A stretch of 10,623 nucleotides of DNA from CAZFIO01 sp964519585 (GCA_964519585.1 CAZFIO010000071.1:1-10623); one strand, 5' to 3'; positions 1 to 6,900 are shown, numbered from the stretch's first letter. A program made the numbers and translations. Notes: generated from the sequence alone by a model not told the origin.

Positions 1-87
1 TGAAAGTAAGGTAGGTTGCTTTTTATAGACTTTCCCTAGCCCGGGGTTTTTGATACAATAGGATATGGTTAGTTAGGGACAGGGGTC

Positions 88-108
88 AGCAAAGCTAGCC
101 TCTACAAT
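88..108. repeat. REP-like GC-rich word, copy 1
   Basis: A 21-bp stretch beginning AGCAAAGCTA and ending CTACAAT recurs almost unchanged, with a one-base insertion and one substitution, at 7079-7100. Both copies lie in intergenic DNA, are more GC-rich than their surroundings, and sit within about 70 bp of an 11-bp tandem array. From memory, words of the type TTGTAGGGGCG with a following inverted half are scattered through many Firmicutes genomes as REP-like elements. That identification is recall, not a search. No function is inferred. Confidence 0.45.
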
Positions 109-126
109 CTCTAGCCTTTAATCAAT

Positions 127-155
127 TTGAACAATACAATAAATAATAATATTAA
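127..155 (+). promoter_or_regulatory. Possible promoter of the ABC-F gene
   Basis: TTGAAC at 127-132 and TATTAA at 150-155 are separated by 17 bp, each matching the sigma-A consensus at four of six positions. Transcription would begin near 162, giving a leader of about 77 nt that contains the whole 11-bp repeat array. A rival is the perfect -35 hexamer TTGACA at 177-182, created inside the array, but the hexamer 17 bp downstream of it (TAACTA) is a poor -10. Both are weak calls. Confidence 0.3.
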
Positions 156-169
156 TAGTCTTGAACTGA

Positions 170-224
170 CAGTTATTTGACAATTGTTTAGCTATTGTTT
201 AACTATTGTTCAACTATCGTTCAC
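170..224. repeat. 11-bp tandem repeat array 1 (5 units)
   Basis: Five contiguous 11-bp units: cagttatttga, caattgtttag, ctattgtttaa, ctattgttcaa, ctatcgttcac. The first is the most diverged. The last unit ends directly before the TTGGGGG Shine-Dalgarno region of the ABC-F gene, so the array lies in its untranslated leader or promoter. The same unit recurs at 7097-7151 and 8130-8195. The period is close to one DNA helical turn, so bases of equivalent units face the same side of the helix. Confidence 0.8.
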
Positions 225-238
225 TTGGGGGTTATTTT

Positions 239-2143
239 ATGTCAGTACTTTCCTGTAGCAATATTAGTAAAACTTATATTATAGATACCATCTTAGAAGA
301 TATTAGCTTTTCCATTGAAGAAGGGGACAAAATTGGCCTTATAGGCTTAAATGGGTCTGGGAAAACCACCCTTTTCAATATTGTTTCAGGCGAAATCTCA
401 AGAGATGAGGGATACTTATATATTCAAAGGGATTTGAAAATTGGTTACCTAAAGCAGCATGTAAAAATTGATAGCAATAAGACTATATTTGAAGACTGTT
501 TGGAGGTTTTCCAATATCTAATTGATATGGAAAAAGATTTAAGGAGCTTGGAGTCTCAAATTTCCTATGAAGGATCAAAGGGAGATTCTTCACTGCTTGC
601 TAAATTAATGGATGAATATGGAAAACTTTCTGAAGAATTTGCCGATTCAAATGGATATGGCTTTAGATCAGATATTCGAGGAATTTTAATAGGCCTTGGA
701 TTTAAAGAAGAAGACTTTCATAAGGAAGTAAATATATTAAGTGGTGGTCAAAAATCCAGGCTGGCTCTTGCTAAACTTCTTTTGGAAAAGCCCGACCTGC
801 TTCTTCTGGATGAGCCTACCAACCATCTGGATATAGATGCCATTGATTGGCTTGAAAAGTTTTTGAAAGACTACAAGGGTGCTTGCCTAGTAATTTCCCA
901 TGATAGGTACTTTCTTGATAATGTTGTAAATAAGATTTTTCATTTAGAAAATAAAAATATGAAAGTCTACAATATGGATTATACAGGCTTTATGGTTCAA
1001 AGAAAAAAGGATTTAGAGATTCTTAAGAAACAATATGAAAACCAGCAAAGGGAAGTCAAGAGGCAGGAAGAAATTATCAAAAGATTTATGAATTATGGGG
1101 ATGCCAGGTATATAAAACAAGCCCAATCCAGGCAAAAATTGCTAGATAAAATGAATTTAATGGATAAACCTTTAGATGATAAAAAAACCCGGATACAATT
1201 TGAACCTGAAATTAAGTCTGGTAGGGATGTCTTAAATGTAAAGGAAGTATCTAAATCTTTTGGCGACTTACATCTCTTGGAGGATATTAGCTTTGAGGTC
1301 TATAGGGGAGAAAGGGTAGGGCTTATTGGCCCCAATGGTATAGGCAAAACTACCTTGTTTAGGATTGCCTTGGGTTTAATTGAAGCGGATAAGGGGGATA
1401 TTATCCTGGGCCACCATGTATTCCCAGGCTACTTTGACCAGGAAATGGAAAACTTAAGCTTAAATAAGACTGTCCTGGATGATATCTGGGATGACAATCC
1501 TCATTTAAATATATATGAATTAAGGACCATCCTCAGTCAATTCCTCTTTATTGGAGATGATATTTTTAAGGAAATATCTGATCTGAGTGGTGGAGAAAAG
1601 GGCAGGCTTAGTCTTTTAAAACTAATGCTTTCAAAAGCAAATCTGTTACTAATGGATGAACCCACCAACCATCTGGATATAGACTCCAAGGAGGTACTTG
1701 AAGATGCTATTTTGGATTATGAAGGGACGGTCTTTGTCATCTCCCATGATAGGTACTTCCTCAATAGGGTTACAAATAAAATCCTAGAGCTATCTCAAGA
1801 TGGGATCAAAGAATACTTAGGCAATTATGATTATTATTTGGAAAAGAAGAATGAAGCCATATATGAGGAAGAGGAAGATCAGAAGACTAAAACTCAAATT
1901 CGGCTGGAAAGAAAAAGAGAAAAAGATCTGATAAATGAGGCTAGACTAGCAAAAAGAAAACTTTTGCAGGTGGAAAAAGAAATCTCCCTTATGGAAACAA
2001 GGTTAAATGATATTGATTTGATCCTATCTGATCCTGAAAATTATGAAAATCTAGATAAAATTGTCGAATTGGGTAATAAAAGACAGCTTATAGAGGATAA
2101 ACTAAATCTTTTATATGAAAAGTGGATAAGCCTAAATAATTAG
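239..2143 (+). CDS. ABC-F family ATPase with two nucleotide-binding domains, YdiF/Uup-like
   Basis: A cytosolic, membrane-domain-free ABC protein of 634 residues with two cassettes in tandem. Cassette 1 has Walker A GLNGSGKTT (36-44), signature LSGGQ (168) and Walker B LLLLDEPTNHLD (187). Cassette 2 has GPNGIGKTT (364-372), LSGGE (449) and LLLMDEPTNHLD (469). The charged helical linker between them (about 245-320) is the family's P-site-tRNA interaction region. A lysine/glutamate-rich tail (about 555-630) looks like the Uup-type C-terminal coiled coil. Known ABC-F proteins bind the ribosomal E site and relieve stalled or antibiotic-inhibited ribosomes; which role applies here cannot be read from sequence. 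The start is ATG at 239 behind GGGGG at 227-231; a TTG at 206 in the same frame lacks a ribosome site and would translate the repeat array. It converges on tsaD. It is not obviously a resistance-type (ARE) ABC-F. Confidence 0.93.
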   Translation: MSVLSCSNISKTYIIDTILEDISFSIEEGDKIGLIGLNGSGKTTLFNIVSGEISRDEGYLYIQRDLKIGYLKQHVKIDSNKTIFEDCLEVFQYLIDMEKDLRSLESQISYEGSKGDSSLLAKLMDEYGKLSEEFADSNGYGFRSDIRGILIGLGFKEEDFHKEVNILSGGQKSRLALAKLLLEKPDLLLLDEPTNHLDIDAIDWLEKFLKDYKGACLVISHDRYFLDNVVNKIFHLENKNMKVYNMDYTGFMVQRKKDLEILKKQYENQQREVKRQEEIIKRFMNYGDARYIKQAQSRQKLLDKMNLMDKPLDDKKTRIQFEPEIKSGRDVLNVKEVSKSFGDLHLLEDISFEVYRGERVGLIGPNGIGKTTLFRIALGLIEADKGDIILGHHVFPGYFDQEMENLSLNKTVLDDIWDDNPHLNIYELRTILSQFLFIGDDIFKEISDLSGGEKGRLSLLKLMLSKANLLLMDEPTNHLDIDSKEVLEDAILDYEGTVFVISHDRYFLNRVTNKILELSQDGIKEYLGNYDYYLEKKNEAIYEEEEDQKTKTQIRLERKREKDLINEARLAKRKLLQVEKEISLMETRLNDIDLILSDPENYENLDKIVELGNKRQLIEDKLNLLYEKWISLNN

Positions 2144-2154
2144 ACTTATCCACT
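2121..2154. terminator. 10-bp inverted repeat across the ABC-F stop codon
   Basis: AGTGGATAAG at 2121-2130 pairs perfectly with CTTATCCACT at 2145-2154 around a 14-nt loop holding the TAG stop (2141-2143). It could be a hairpin ending the ABC-F transcript, but on the plus strand an A-run follows rather than a T-run. On the minus strand the stem is followed by TTTTCAT, so it could instead weakly terminate the tsa operon reading out of tsaD. Each arm also contains a DnaA-box-like 9-mer (TTATCCACT), so the symmetry may reflect protein binding rather than RNA folding. No other terminator is visible between the two convergent genes. Confidence 0.5.
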
Positions 2155-2297
2155 AAAAAACTACAAGTTATGCACAATGTCCACAGGGTTATCCCCATGT
2201 TTATTGCTATATTTGAGTATTTTCCCCAGGTTTTTCCCACATTATCCACATTTTCTTTCTAGGCTTTTCTTATCCTTTGTGAATAGTTTGTGGAGAA
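2121..2297. promoter_or_regulatory. DnaA-box cluster between the ABC-F gene and tsaD
   Basis: About 180 bp hold a dense set of matches to the DnaA box TTATNCACA. Perfect: TTATGCACA (2168-2176) and TTATCCACA (2242-2250). One mismatch, same strand: TTATCCACT (2146-2154) and TTATCCCCA (2189-2197). One mismatch, opposite strand: 2121-2129 (TTATCCACT), 2278-2286 (CTATTCACA) and 2289-2297 (TTCTCCACA). Looser two-mismatch sites occur at 2177-2185 and 2233-2241. dnaA/dnaN are absent, so this is unlikely to be the chromosomal origin; a DnaA-titrating or regulatory cluster is the better guess. I recall, without being able to check, that B. subtilis has stable DnaA-binding clusters away from oriC, one of them near gcp (tsaD). 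Confidence 0.65.
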
Positions 2298-2313
2298 TTT
2301 TGTCGATAATCTC

Positions 2314-3315
2314 CTACAGGCTTAGATTAGGCTCTACTGCTAGACTTAAGTCTGACCTCCTACCCTTTATATAAGAATAGTAGGCCGCTGAACCTATCAT
2401 AGCAGCATTATCAGTACAAAGGATTTTTGAAGGATAGAATATTTCTACTCCTTCCTCTTTACCCCTGTCTTCCATCATCTTTCTTAGTCCATCATTTGCT
2501 GCAACCCCACCAGATATAACTATTTTATTGGTCCCTTTTTCCCTGGACAACTTAAAGGTCTTTTCTATTAAGACTTCTAAAACTGCCATTTGGAAACTTG
2601 CAGCTACATCTTCTACTATAATTTCCCTATCTTTTTGTTTTTCCTGGTTCAGGTAATTTAAAACTGCCGTTTTTAATCCAGAGAAGGAAAAATCATAGGA
2701 CCCATCCTCTAAAAACACCCTAGGAAAATCTATAGAATGTGGATTACCCTCCTTGGCCAATCTATCAATGAAAGGCCCCCCAGGATAGGGTAAGCCTAAG
2801 GATCTTGCAACCTTATCAAAGGCTTCACCAGCAGCATCATCTCTGGTTCTTCCTATAAGTTCATAGTCTGCATAATCCCTTGCATATACTAGATAGGTAT
2901 GTCCACCAGAGACTATTAGGCAGGTAAAGGGTGGTTCCAAATCCTTGTGGTCTATATAGTTTGCAGAGATATGTCCCTCTATATGGTTAACCCCTATAAG
3001 GGGTAGATCTAGTCCATAGGCAAGTGCCTTGGCTGAGGATATACCAACCAAAAGGGCACCAACCAGGCCTGGCCCCTGGGTTACCCCAATTAAATCTAAG
3101 TCTTCAAATCCACAGCCTGCCTTATCAAGTGATTCTTGTATTATTTTGTTTATATTTTCTATATGTTTCCTAGATGCAACTTCTGGAACTACTCCCCCAA
3201 ATTGTCTATGAATTTCTATTTGAGAAGAAATTATATTGGATAAAACTTCCCTACCATCCCTTATAACTGAGCAAGCAGTTTCATCACAAGAAGTTTCTAT
3301 TGCTAAGGTTAACAT
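2314..3315 (-). CDS. tsaD: tRNA N6-adenosine threonylcarbamoyltransferase TsaD
   Basis: The catalytic subunit that transfers threonylcarbamoyl from its AMP adduct to A37 of ANN-decoding tRNAs, making t6A, together with TsaB and TsaE in the cytosol. The 333-residue length is normal for the family (Kae1/Qri7/YgjD, ASKHA fold). The N-terminus has the family signature (AIETSCDETA, 5-14). Metal ligands are visible in HIEGH (111-115) and in CTDNAAMIG (Asp302); glycine-rich nucleotide loops appear as VSGGHT (135-140) and SGGVAAN (268-274). ATG at 3315 follows AGGGGTGA at a suitable distance. It is the last gene of the operon, 13 nt after rimI, and its 3' end faces the ABC-F gene across the DnaA-box cluster. 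Older names are gcp and ydiE. The call is very secure. Confidence 0.98.
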   Translation of the reverse strand: MLTLAIETSCDETACSVIRDGREVLSNIISSQIEIHRQFGGVVPEVASRKHIENINKIIQESLDKAGCGFEDLDLIGVTQGPGLVGALLVGISSAKALAYGLDLPLIGVNHIEGHISANYIDHKDLEPPFTCLIVSGGHTYLVYARDYADYELIGRTRDDAAGEAFDKVARSLGLPYPGGPFIDRLAKEGNPHSIDFPRVFLEDGSYDFSFSGLKTAVLNYLNQEKQKDREIIVEDVAASFQMAVLEVLIEKTFKLSREKGTNKIVISGGVAANDGLRKMMEDRGKEEGVEIFYPSKILCTDNAAMIGSAAYYSYIKGRRSDLSLAVEPNLSL

Positions 3316-3328
3316 GACTTCACCCCTA

Positions 3329-3772
3329 TCAATTTTTTCTCCACATTATTACAGCATCTTCCTTATTATCTCCATAGTATTTGGGCCTGATCCCAGCTTC
3401 CACAAATCCATACTTTTTATAGAGATTTTGTGCTATTATATTGGATTCTCTGACCTCCAGGGTCATACTTTTTATTTCTTTTAATTTACAATAATATATT
3501 AGGGCCTCCAGGATTTTGCTTCCTAGGCCTAAACCCCTATATTTTTCTCTTACGGCAATATTTGTAATATGCCCTTCATCTATAATAAGCCATATGCCCC
3601 CATAAGCAACCAACTGATTATCCACTTCTAGGGCAAAATATTGGGCCAATTTGTTTTCCTTGATTTCTGTTAAAAAGGCCTCCTCTGGCCAAGGTGTTGT
3701 AAAAACTTCCTTTTCGATTTCTACCAATGCTTCTATATCTGACTCACTTACAGCCCTAATATTCATATCCAT
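3329..3772 (-). CDS. rimI: Ribosomal-protein-alanine N-acetyltransferase RimI (GNAT)
   Basis: A 147-residue single-domain GNAT acetyltransferase. The acetyl-CoA pyrophosphate loop is RGLGLG (79-84) after the beta-strand ITNIAV. The segment TLEVRESN (104-111) and LYKKYGF (117-123) match RimI, with Glu106 and Tyr118 in the positions of the catalytic base and acid of the enterobacterial enzyme (Glu103 and Tyr115). In enterobacteria RimI acetylates the N-terminal alanine of ribosomal protein S18; in Firmicutes the gene sits inside the t6A operon, as here, though the reason is not established to my knowledge. The start is ATG at 3772, with AGGAGG seven bases upstream. A second in-frame ATG two codons on is too far from that site. 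It lies 23 nt after tsaB and 13 nt before tsaD. Confidence 0.93.
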   Translation of the reverse strand: MDMNIRAVSESDIEALVEIEKEVFTTPWPEEAFLTEIKENKLAQYFALEVDNQLVAYGGIWLIIDEGHITNIAVREKYRGLGLGSKILEALIYYCKLKEIKSMTLEVRESNIIAQNLYKKYGFVEAGIRPKYYGDNKEDAVIMWRKN

Positions 3773-3795
3773 ATGACTTCCTCCTAAGACTTAGA

Positions 3796-4494
3796 TTATT
3801 TGGCTTTCTTTTCCTCTAATTCCCTTTCTGCCTGAGAGGGCCTCAAATAATCTGGTACCAGGGAATAATAATCATCAGACTGGCCAAGTCTATATTTTAT
3901 GCCGGCTAGTTCGGCTACACTGGATGCCCTACAAGAATTTTGGCTAATAGGTGCAAATCCAATTATATCTCCTAGTTCTGTCAAAAGATGATTTTTGTAT
4001 AAACTAGCACCATCCCCATTAACTATTATTCTATTATAGGATTTTAGCCTATCTATCAGGTCTGATATTTCAAAAATACTTGCCCCTAATACTTCCTTTA
4101 TAATGCCTTCTTCCCAGGTATAAATTCCCGTATATACTCTATTCCTTCTAGCATCCAGCATTGGAACTATAATTTCATGGTAGGGTAAATTAAAGGCTAA
4201 GGCTTCTAGGGTTGAAACCCCTACTAGAGGCCTGTCAAAGAGATGGGCAAAGGACTTTATTGTAGCAAGACCTATACGAAGGCCTGTAAAAGATCCAGGT
4301 CCTATAGAAACACCATATAAATCTATATCCTTAGGCCTCAGGCCTAGACTATCTAGGACTTCCTTAATTATGGGAACCAGCCTTTCAGAATGACTCATAT
4401 CTTGATTTAAGGAAAACTCTCCTAAAAGCTTATCATCTTCAATAAGGGCACAAGTGGCCATTAGGGTAGATGTATCTAATCCTAAAATTCTCAA
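3796..4494 (-). CDS. tsaB: tRNA threonylcarbamoyladenosine biosynthesis protein TsaB
   Basis: The inactive TsaD paralogue that dimerises with TsaD and scaffolds the t6A transferase complex. It has 232 residues and the ASKHA fold. Hallmarks: the N-terminal ILGLDTSTLMATCALI, and YGVSIGPGSFTGLRIGLATIKS around residues 60-80, the most conserved TsaB segment. The HxxxH metal site of TsaD is absent, as expected. It starts with TTG at 4494, whose last bases overlap the tsaE stop (TTGA, 4491-4494), an arrangement typical of translational coupling; GGAG and AAAGGG lie just upstream within tsaE. The C-terminus has the usual YLRPSQAE motif followed by a short charged tail. Older name ydiC/yeaZ. Confidence 0.95.
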   Translation of the reverse strand: MRILGLDTSTLMATCALIEDDKLLGEFSLNQDMSHSERLVPIIKEVLDSLGLRPKDIDLYGVSIGPGSFTGLRIGLATIKSFAHLFDRPLVGVSTLEALAFNLPYHEIIVPMLDARRNRVYTGIYTWEEGIIKEVLGASIFEISDLIDRLKSYNRIIVNGDGASLYKNHLLTELGDIIGFAPISQNSCRASSVAELAGIKYRLGQSDDYYSLVPDYLRPSQAERELEEKKAK

Positions 4495-4958
4495 TTCCCT
4501 TTCAACTCCTTAAGTACTTCTTCATATCTTTGTCCAAATCCACTAATATAAAATACTCTTTCATTCTCATCTTTCCCAGCTTCTATATCTATGACTATTC
4601 TTTCCTTGGGAACAATCTTATCTATTTTTTCTGCCCACTCTATAATACATACTCCATTGCCGAAAAAATACTCATCAAAGCCTAGATCATAAACCTCTTC
4701 CAAGTTTTCCAGCCTATAGACATCAAAGTGATATAGTTTTACTCTACCCTTATATTCATTGATTAGGGTAAAGGTAGGACTGGTTATATATTCATCCACA
4801 TCCAAGCCTAGGCCTATGGACTTGGTCATGGTAGTCTTGCCCATACCCAGCTGACCATTTAGGCAGACTATATCTCCAGCTTCTAGCAGCTTTCCCATTT
4901 TTATTCCAAATTCTCTGGTCTCTTCTAAATTGTTTACCTTAAATTCCAATATATTCAA
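4491..4958 (-). CDS. tsaE: tRNA threonylcarbamoyladenosine biosynthesis ATPase TsaE
   Basis: A 155-residue P-loop ATPase that binds the TsaB-TsaD dimer and is needed for multiple rounds of t6A formation in bacteria. Walker A is NGQLGMGKTT (34-43); ITSPTFTLINEY (58-69) is the switch-like family motif; YHFDVYRL and CIIEWAEKI follow in the usual order. Length is typical. The best start is TTG at 4958, because alignment to the family's N-terminus leaves no room for a later start and no in-frame ATG precedes it. Its own Shine-Dalgarno site is weak (GAAAGG directly abutting), while a good AGGA serves an out-of-frame ATG eight bases upstream (see 4955-4966). It is the first gene of the tsaE-tsaB-rimI-tsaD operon, with a promoter just upstream. 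Older name ydiB/yjeE. Confidence 0.95.
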   Translation of the reverse strand: MNILEFKVNNLEETREFGIKMGKLLEAGDIVCLNGQLGMGKTTMTKSIGLGLDVDEYITSPTFTLINEYKGRVKLYHFDVYRLENLEEVYDLGFDEYFFGNGVCIIEWAEKIDKIVPKERIVIDIEAGKDENERVFYISGFGQRYEEVLKELKGN

Positions 4959-4966
4959 CCTTTCAT
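4955..4966 (-). other. Possible three-codon leader ORF coupled to tsaE
   Basis: ATGAAAGGTTGA reads Met-Lys-Gly-stop. AGGA at 4971-4974 lies four bases before its ATG, and its TGA stop overlaps the tsaE TTG start as TTGA, the same overlap that joins tsaE to tsaB. A ribosome terminating here would be placed on the tsaE start, which otherwise has a poor ribosome site. The reading frame is very short, so chance is a real alternative. Confidence 0.25.
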
Positions 4967-4982
4967 GATTTCCTAATGTTTA

Positions 4983-4991
4983 ATTATACCA
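4983..4991 (-). promoter_or_regulatory. Extended -10 promoter of the tsa operon
   Basis: On the minus strand TGGTATAAT gives a perfect -10 TATAAT (4983-4988) with the upstream TG of an extended -10 element (4990-4991). The -35 region is poor (best TTTAAG at a 17-bp spacing) and consists of the 7-bp repeat array. Transcription would start near 4976, leaving an unusually short leader of about 17 nt before the tsaE TTG, with the AGGA at 4971-4974 almost at the RNA 5' end. Confidence 0.55.
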
Positions 4992-5026
4992 CTAAAAGCT
5001 GAAAGCTTAAAGTGTAAAGCATAAAG
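4992..5026. repeat. 7-bp tandem repeat array A1 (5 units)
   Basis: Five contiguous heptamers on the plus strand: ctaaaag, ctgaaag, cttaaag, tgtaaag, cataaag. AAAG is constant in every unit. On the minus strand they read as CTTT-type units running straight into the extended -10 of the tsa promoter. Related arrays are at 6915-6942 and 7013-7068. Confidence 0.7.
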
Positions 5027-5095
5027 CTTGTGAGATACTTTTTATCTCTAGTTTTCTTTAAATCAAATCTTACCTAGATATGCAAAATTCTGCTG

Positions 5096-5119
5096 AAAAA
5101 AGTCCCCTAAGGGACTTTT
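5096..5119 (-). terminator. Intrinsic terminator of the trhA-peptidase unit
   Basis: AAAAGTCCC (5098-5106) pairs with GGGACTTTT (5111-5119) around a 4-nt loop. On the minus strand the stem is followed by a run of six T. It lies immediately after the peptidase TAG stop (5120-5122) and separates that gene from the tsa promoter. Confidence 0.88.
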
Positions 5120-6232
5120 CTATGCGAATACTTTTATGATTTCCAGTGCTAATCTTCCTGCATCTTCTAGATCCTTGATGTGAATATGTTCTTCTAGTGT
5201 GTGGGCCTTTCTTGCACCCATACCAAGATTTACTGCAGGTAAACCATTGTTGCTTAGAATATTTGTATCACTTCCTCCGCCAGTTGTTCCCGTAAGAGGC
5301 TCTAGTCCTATATTTTTACAAGCTTCTTTTACCTTGTTGACAACTGGGGAGTCTTCCTCTATTTTAAAAGCTCCGTATTCATGGCTTATATCTATTTCAA
5401 CCTTGCCTCCAAACTTGGCTGCTGCATCTTCACAGCATTTAACCATATGATTGGTTTGGCTTTCTAGCTTTTCATCGCATAAACTTCTTGCTTCAGCCTT
5501 GAAAATTACTTGATTTGTTACTATATTGGTGGCTCCTCCACCCATTATAAGTCCTATATTTGCTGTAGTTTCATCATCTATCCTTAGTAGTTTCATCTTG
5601 CTTATAGCTTCCCCTGCCATTTGAACTGCACTTATACCCTCTTCAGGAGATACTCCAGCATGGGCCTCTTTACCTATAAATTTTACATCTATTTGATTTT
5701 GGGCTGGCCCCTGAATTATGATTTCACCAGGACTTCCTCCACTATCCATTACAAATCCGTACTTAGCCTCTAGCTTACTATAGTCTAAGTTTTTGGCCCC
5801 ATAAAGTCCACCTTCCTCATAGATGGAAAATACAACCTCTATATCTCCATGGGCTATATCCTTATCCTTAATTGTTTCCAAGGCTTCCATAATTGCTGCT
5901 ATGCCTGCCTTATCATCTCCACCTAGGATTGTAGTTCCATCACTATATATTACCCCATCCTTGATTTCAGGTTTTATCCCTCTACCTGGAGATACTGTAT
6001 CCATATGGGAGGAAAATAGTATAGTCTCTCCCTCTGTGGTTCCCTTAAGTTTACCAACTAGATTACCAGAGTTTCCTCCTACCTTGTCTCCTGCATCGTC
6101 CATATGAACATCTAAGCCCAGATCTTTCATTTCTTTCATTAGAAATTCTGCAAAATCCCTTTCTTCCTTTGTAGGGCTGTCAATTTGTACATAGGTTAAA
6201 AATCTTTCTAGTAGTCTGTCCTTGTTAATCAT
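5120..6232 (-). CDS. M20-family metallopeptidase, PepT-like (YqjE type)
   Basis: A 370-residue co-catalytic zinc aminopeptidase-fold enzyme, cytosolic with no signal peptide. Metal and catalytic residues appear in order: SSHMDT (His76, Asp78), GGDDKAG (bridging Asp106), YEEGG (Glu139 base, Glu140 ligand), MDSGG (Asp163) and KAHTLEEH (His345). The lid/dimerisation domain lies between about 175 and 290. It fits the PepT-like M20 branch of peptidase T relatives represented by B. subtilis YqjE; a small peptide is the likely substrate, but exact specificity cannot be read. The start is ATG at 6232 with GGAG at a good distance; the open frame continues upstream to 6325 only because it runs through the trhA coding region. 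The gap to trhA is 26 nt, so they are probably co-transcribed. It ends at a strong terminator. Confidence 0.9.
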   Translation of the reverse strand: MINKDRLLERFLTYVQIDSPTKEERDFAEFLMKEMKDLGLDVHMDDAGDKVGGNSGNLVGKLKGTTEGETILFSSHMDTVSPGRGIKPEIKDGVIYSDGTTILGGDDKAGIAAIMEALETIKDKDIAHGDIEVVFSIYEEGGLYGAKNLDYSKLEAKYGFVMDSGGSPGEIIIQGPAQNQIDVKFIGKEAHAGVSPEEGISAVQMAGEAISKMKLLRIDDETTANIGLIMGGGATNIVTNQVIFKAEARSLCDEKLESQTNHMVKCCEDAAAKFGGKVEIDISHEYGAFKIEEDSPVVNKVKEACKNIGLEPLTGTTGGGSDTNILSNNGLPAVNLGMGARKAHTLEEHIHIKDLEDAGRLALEIIKVFA

Positions 6233-6258
6233 CTTTTCTCTCCTTGTAATAAAATTAT

Positions 6259-6900
6259 TTATGCTAAATGTATTGCTATACCCAAAAAATGTGTAACACT
6301 GGCTGCCAATACAAATATATGCCAAATAGCATGGTTAAAAGGAATTTTCTTTATACTATAAAATATAGTTCCCAAAGTATATAGTAGCCCCCCAGCTAGT
6401 ATCCAGTAAAAGAAATTCATTGAAGTAGCATTGATTATAGACCTTATTGGAATAATTGCTATCCAACCCATGCCTATATAAATTATCAAGGATAAAACCT
6501 TGTATTTGTCAAACTTCCCATAGGTAAAAATTTTGAAAACTACACCTGCAAAGGCTATAAGCCATATGCCTACTAATATCCCTATTCTCATATATCCTTG
6601 AAGGGTTAAAAGGGCTATTGGTGTATAGGTTCCTGCAATAAAGAGGAAGATTGCTGAATGGTCGAAAACCCTGAATATTTTCTTTACCTTATCAATAGTG
6701 AAGCTATGATAGAGGGTTGAAAATGTAAACATCATAATTATACAGGCTCCATATATGCTAAAGGATACAATCCCAGGTATATTTCTTTTCATAATAGATA
6801 AAACCAAAAGTATAGTCAAGGCTACAACTCCAAACACGGCCCCTATCCCATGGGTTATTCCATTGGCAATCTCTTCAGCCCTACTATAAAACTTAGACAT
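6259..6900 (-). CDS. trhA: Hemolysin III / PAQR family membrane protein
   Basis: A 213-residue polytopic membrane protein with about seven hydrophobic helices. The PAQR/hemolysin III signature is complete: SRAEEIANGITHGIGA at the N-terminus, Ser61-xxx-His65 in FSTLYHS, FDHSAIFLFIAGTYTP (Asp80, His81), and the C-terminal HAIWHIFVLAASVTHF with His190, His194 and His204. These residues form the zinc site in the superfamily. Despite the name, a membrane-homeostasis role is now favoured over haemolysis; substrate and activity are unknown. The start is ATG at 6900 with GGAGGG five bases upstream. An in-frame start at 6951 would add a hydrophobic stretch encoded by repeat array A2 and has no better ribosome site. 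It is followed after 26 nt by the peptidase gene. No convincing promoter is seen in the 218 bp upstream, which is mostly repeats and a polypyrimidine tract. Confidence 0.92.
   Translation of the reverse strand: MSKFYSRAEEIANGITHGIGAVFGVVALTILLVLSIMKRNIPGIVSFSIYGACIIMMFTFSTLYHSFTIDKVKKIFRVFDHSAIFLFIAGTYTPIALLTLQGYMRIGILVGIWLIAFAGVVFKIFTYGKFDKYKVLSLIIYIGMGWIAIIPIRSIINATSMNFFYWILAGGLLYTLGTIFYSIKKIPFNHAIWHIFVLAASVTHFLGIAIHLA

Noticed and set aside
239..2143. Antibiotic-resistance ABC-F (ARE type)
   Set aside because: The Uup-like C-terminal tail and conserved position facing tsaD point to a housekeeping ABC-F, and there is no leader peptide attenuator of the resistance type upstream.
2144..2313. 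Chromosomal replication origin (oriC) from the DnaA boxes
   Set aside because: There is no dnaA, dnaN, rpmH or similar origin-linked gene nearby and no clear AT-rich unwinding element with DnaA-trio motifs. A secondary DnaA-box cluster is more economical.
2177..2374. 65-codon plus-strand ORF in the ABC-F/tsaD gap
   Set aside because: It lies on DnaA-box DNA and antisense to the tsaD end, has no ribosome site, and its composition (runs of Phe, Leu, Pro, Ser) is that of a chance frame.
3618..3626. Another DnaA-like box, TTATCCACT, in rimI
   Set aside because: It is a lone one-mismatch 9-mer inside coding sequence with no companions, as expected by chance in AT-rich DNA.
4992..5026. CRISPR array in the repeat-rich gaps
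   Set aside because: Units of 7, 8 and 11 bp are contiguous with no spacers, unlike CRISPR repeats of roughly 23-50 bp separated by unique spacers; no cas gene is present.
6233..6325. N-terminal extension of the peptidase to 6325
   Set aside because: It overlaps the end of trhA and has no ribosome site; ATG at 6232 has GGAG and matches the family N-terminus.
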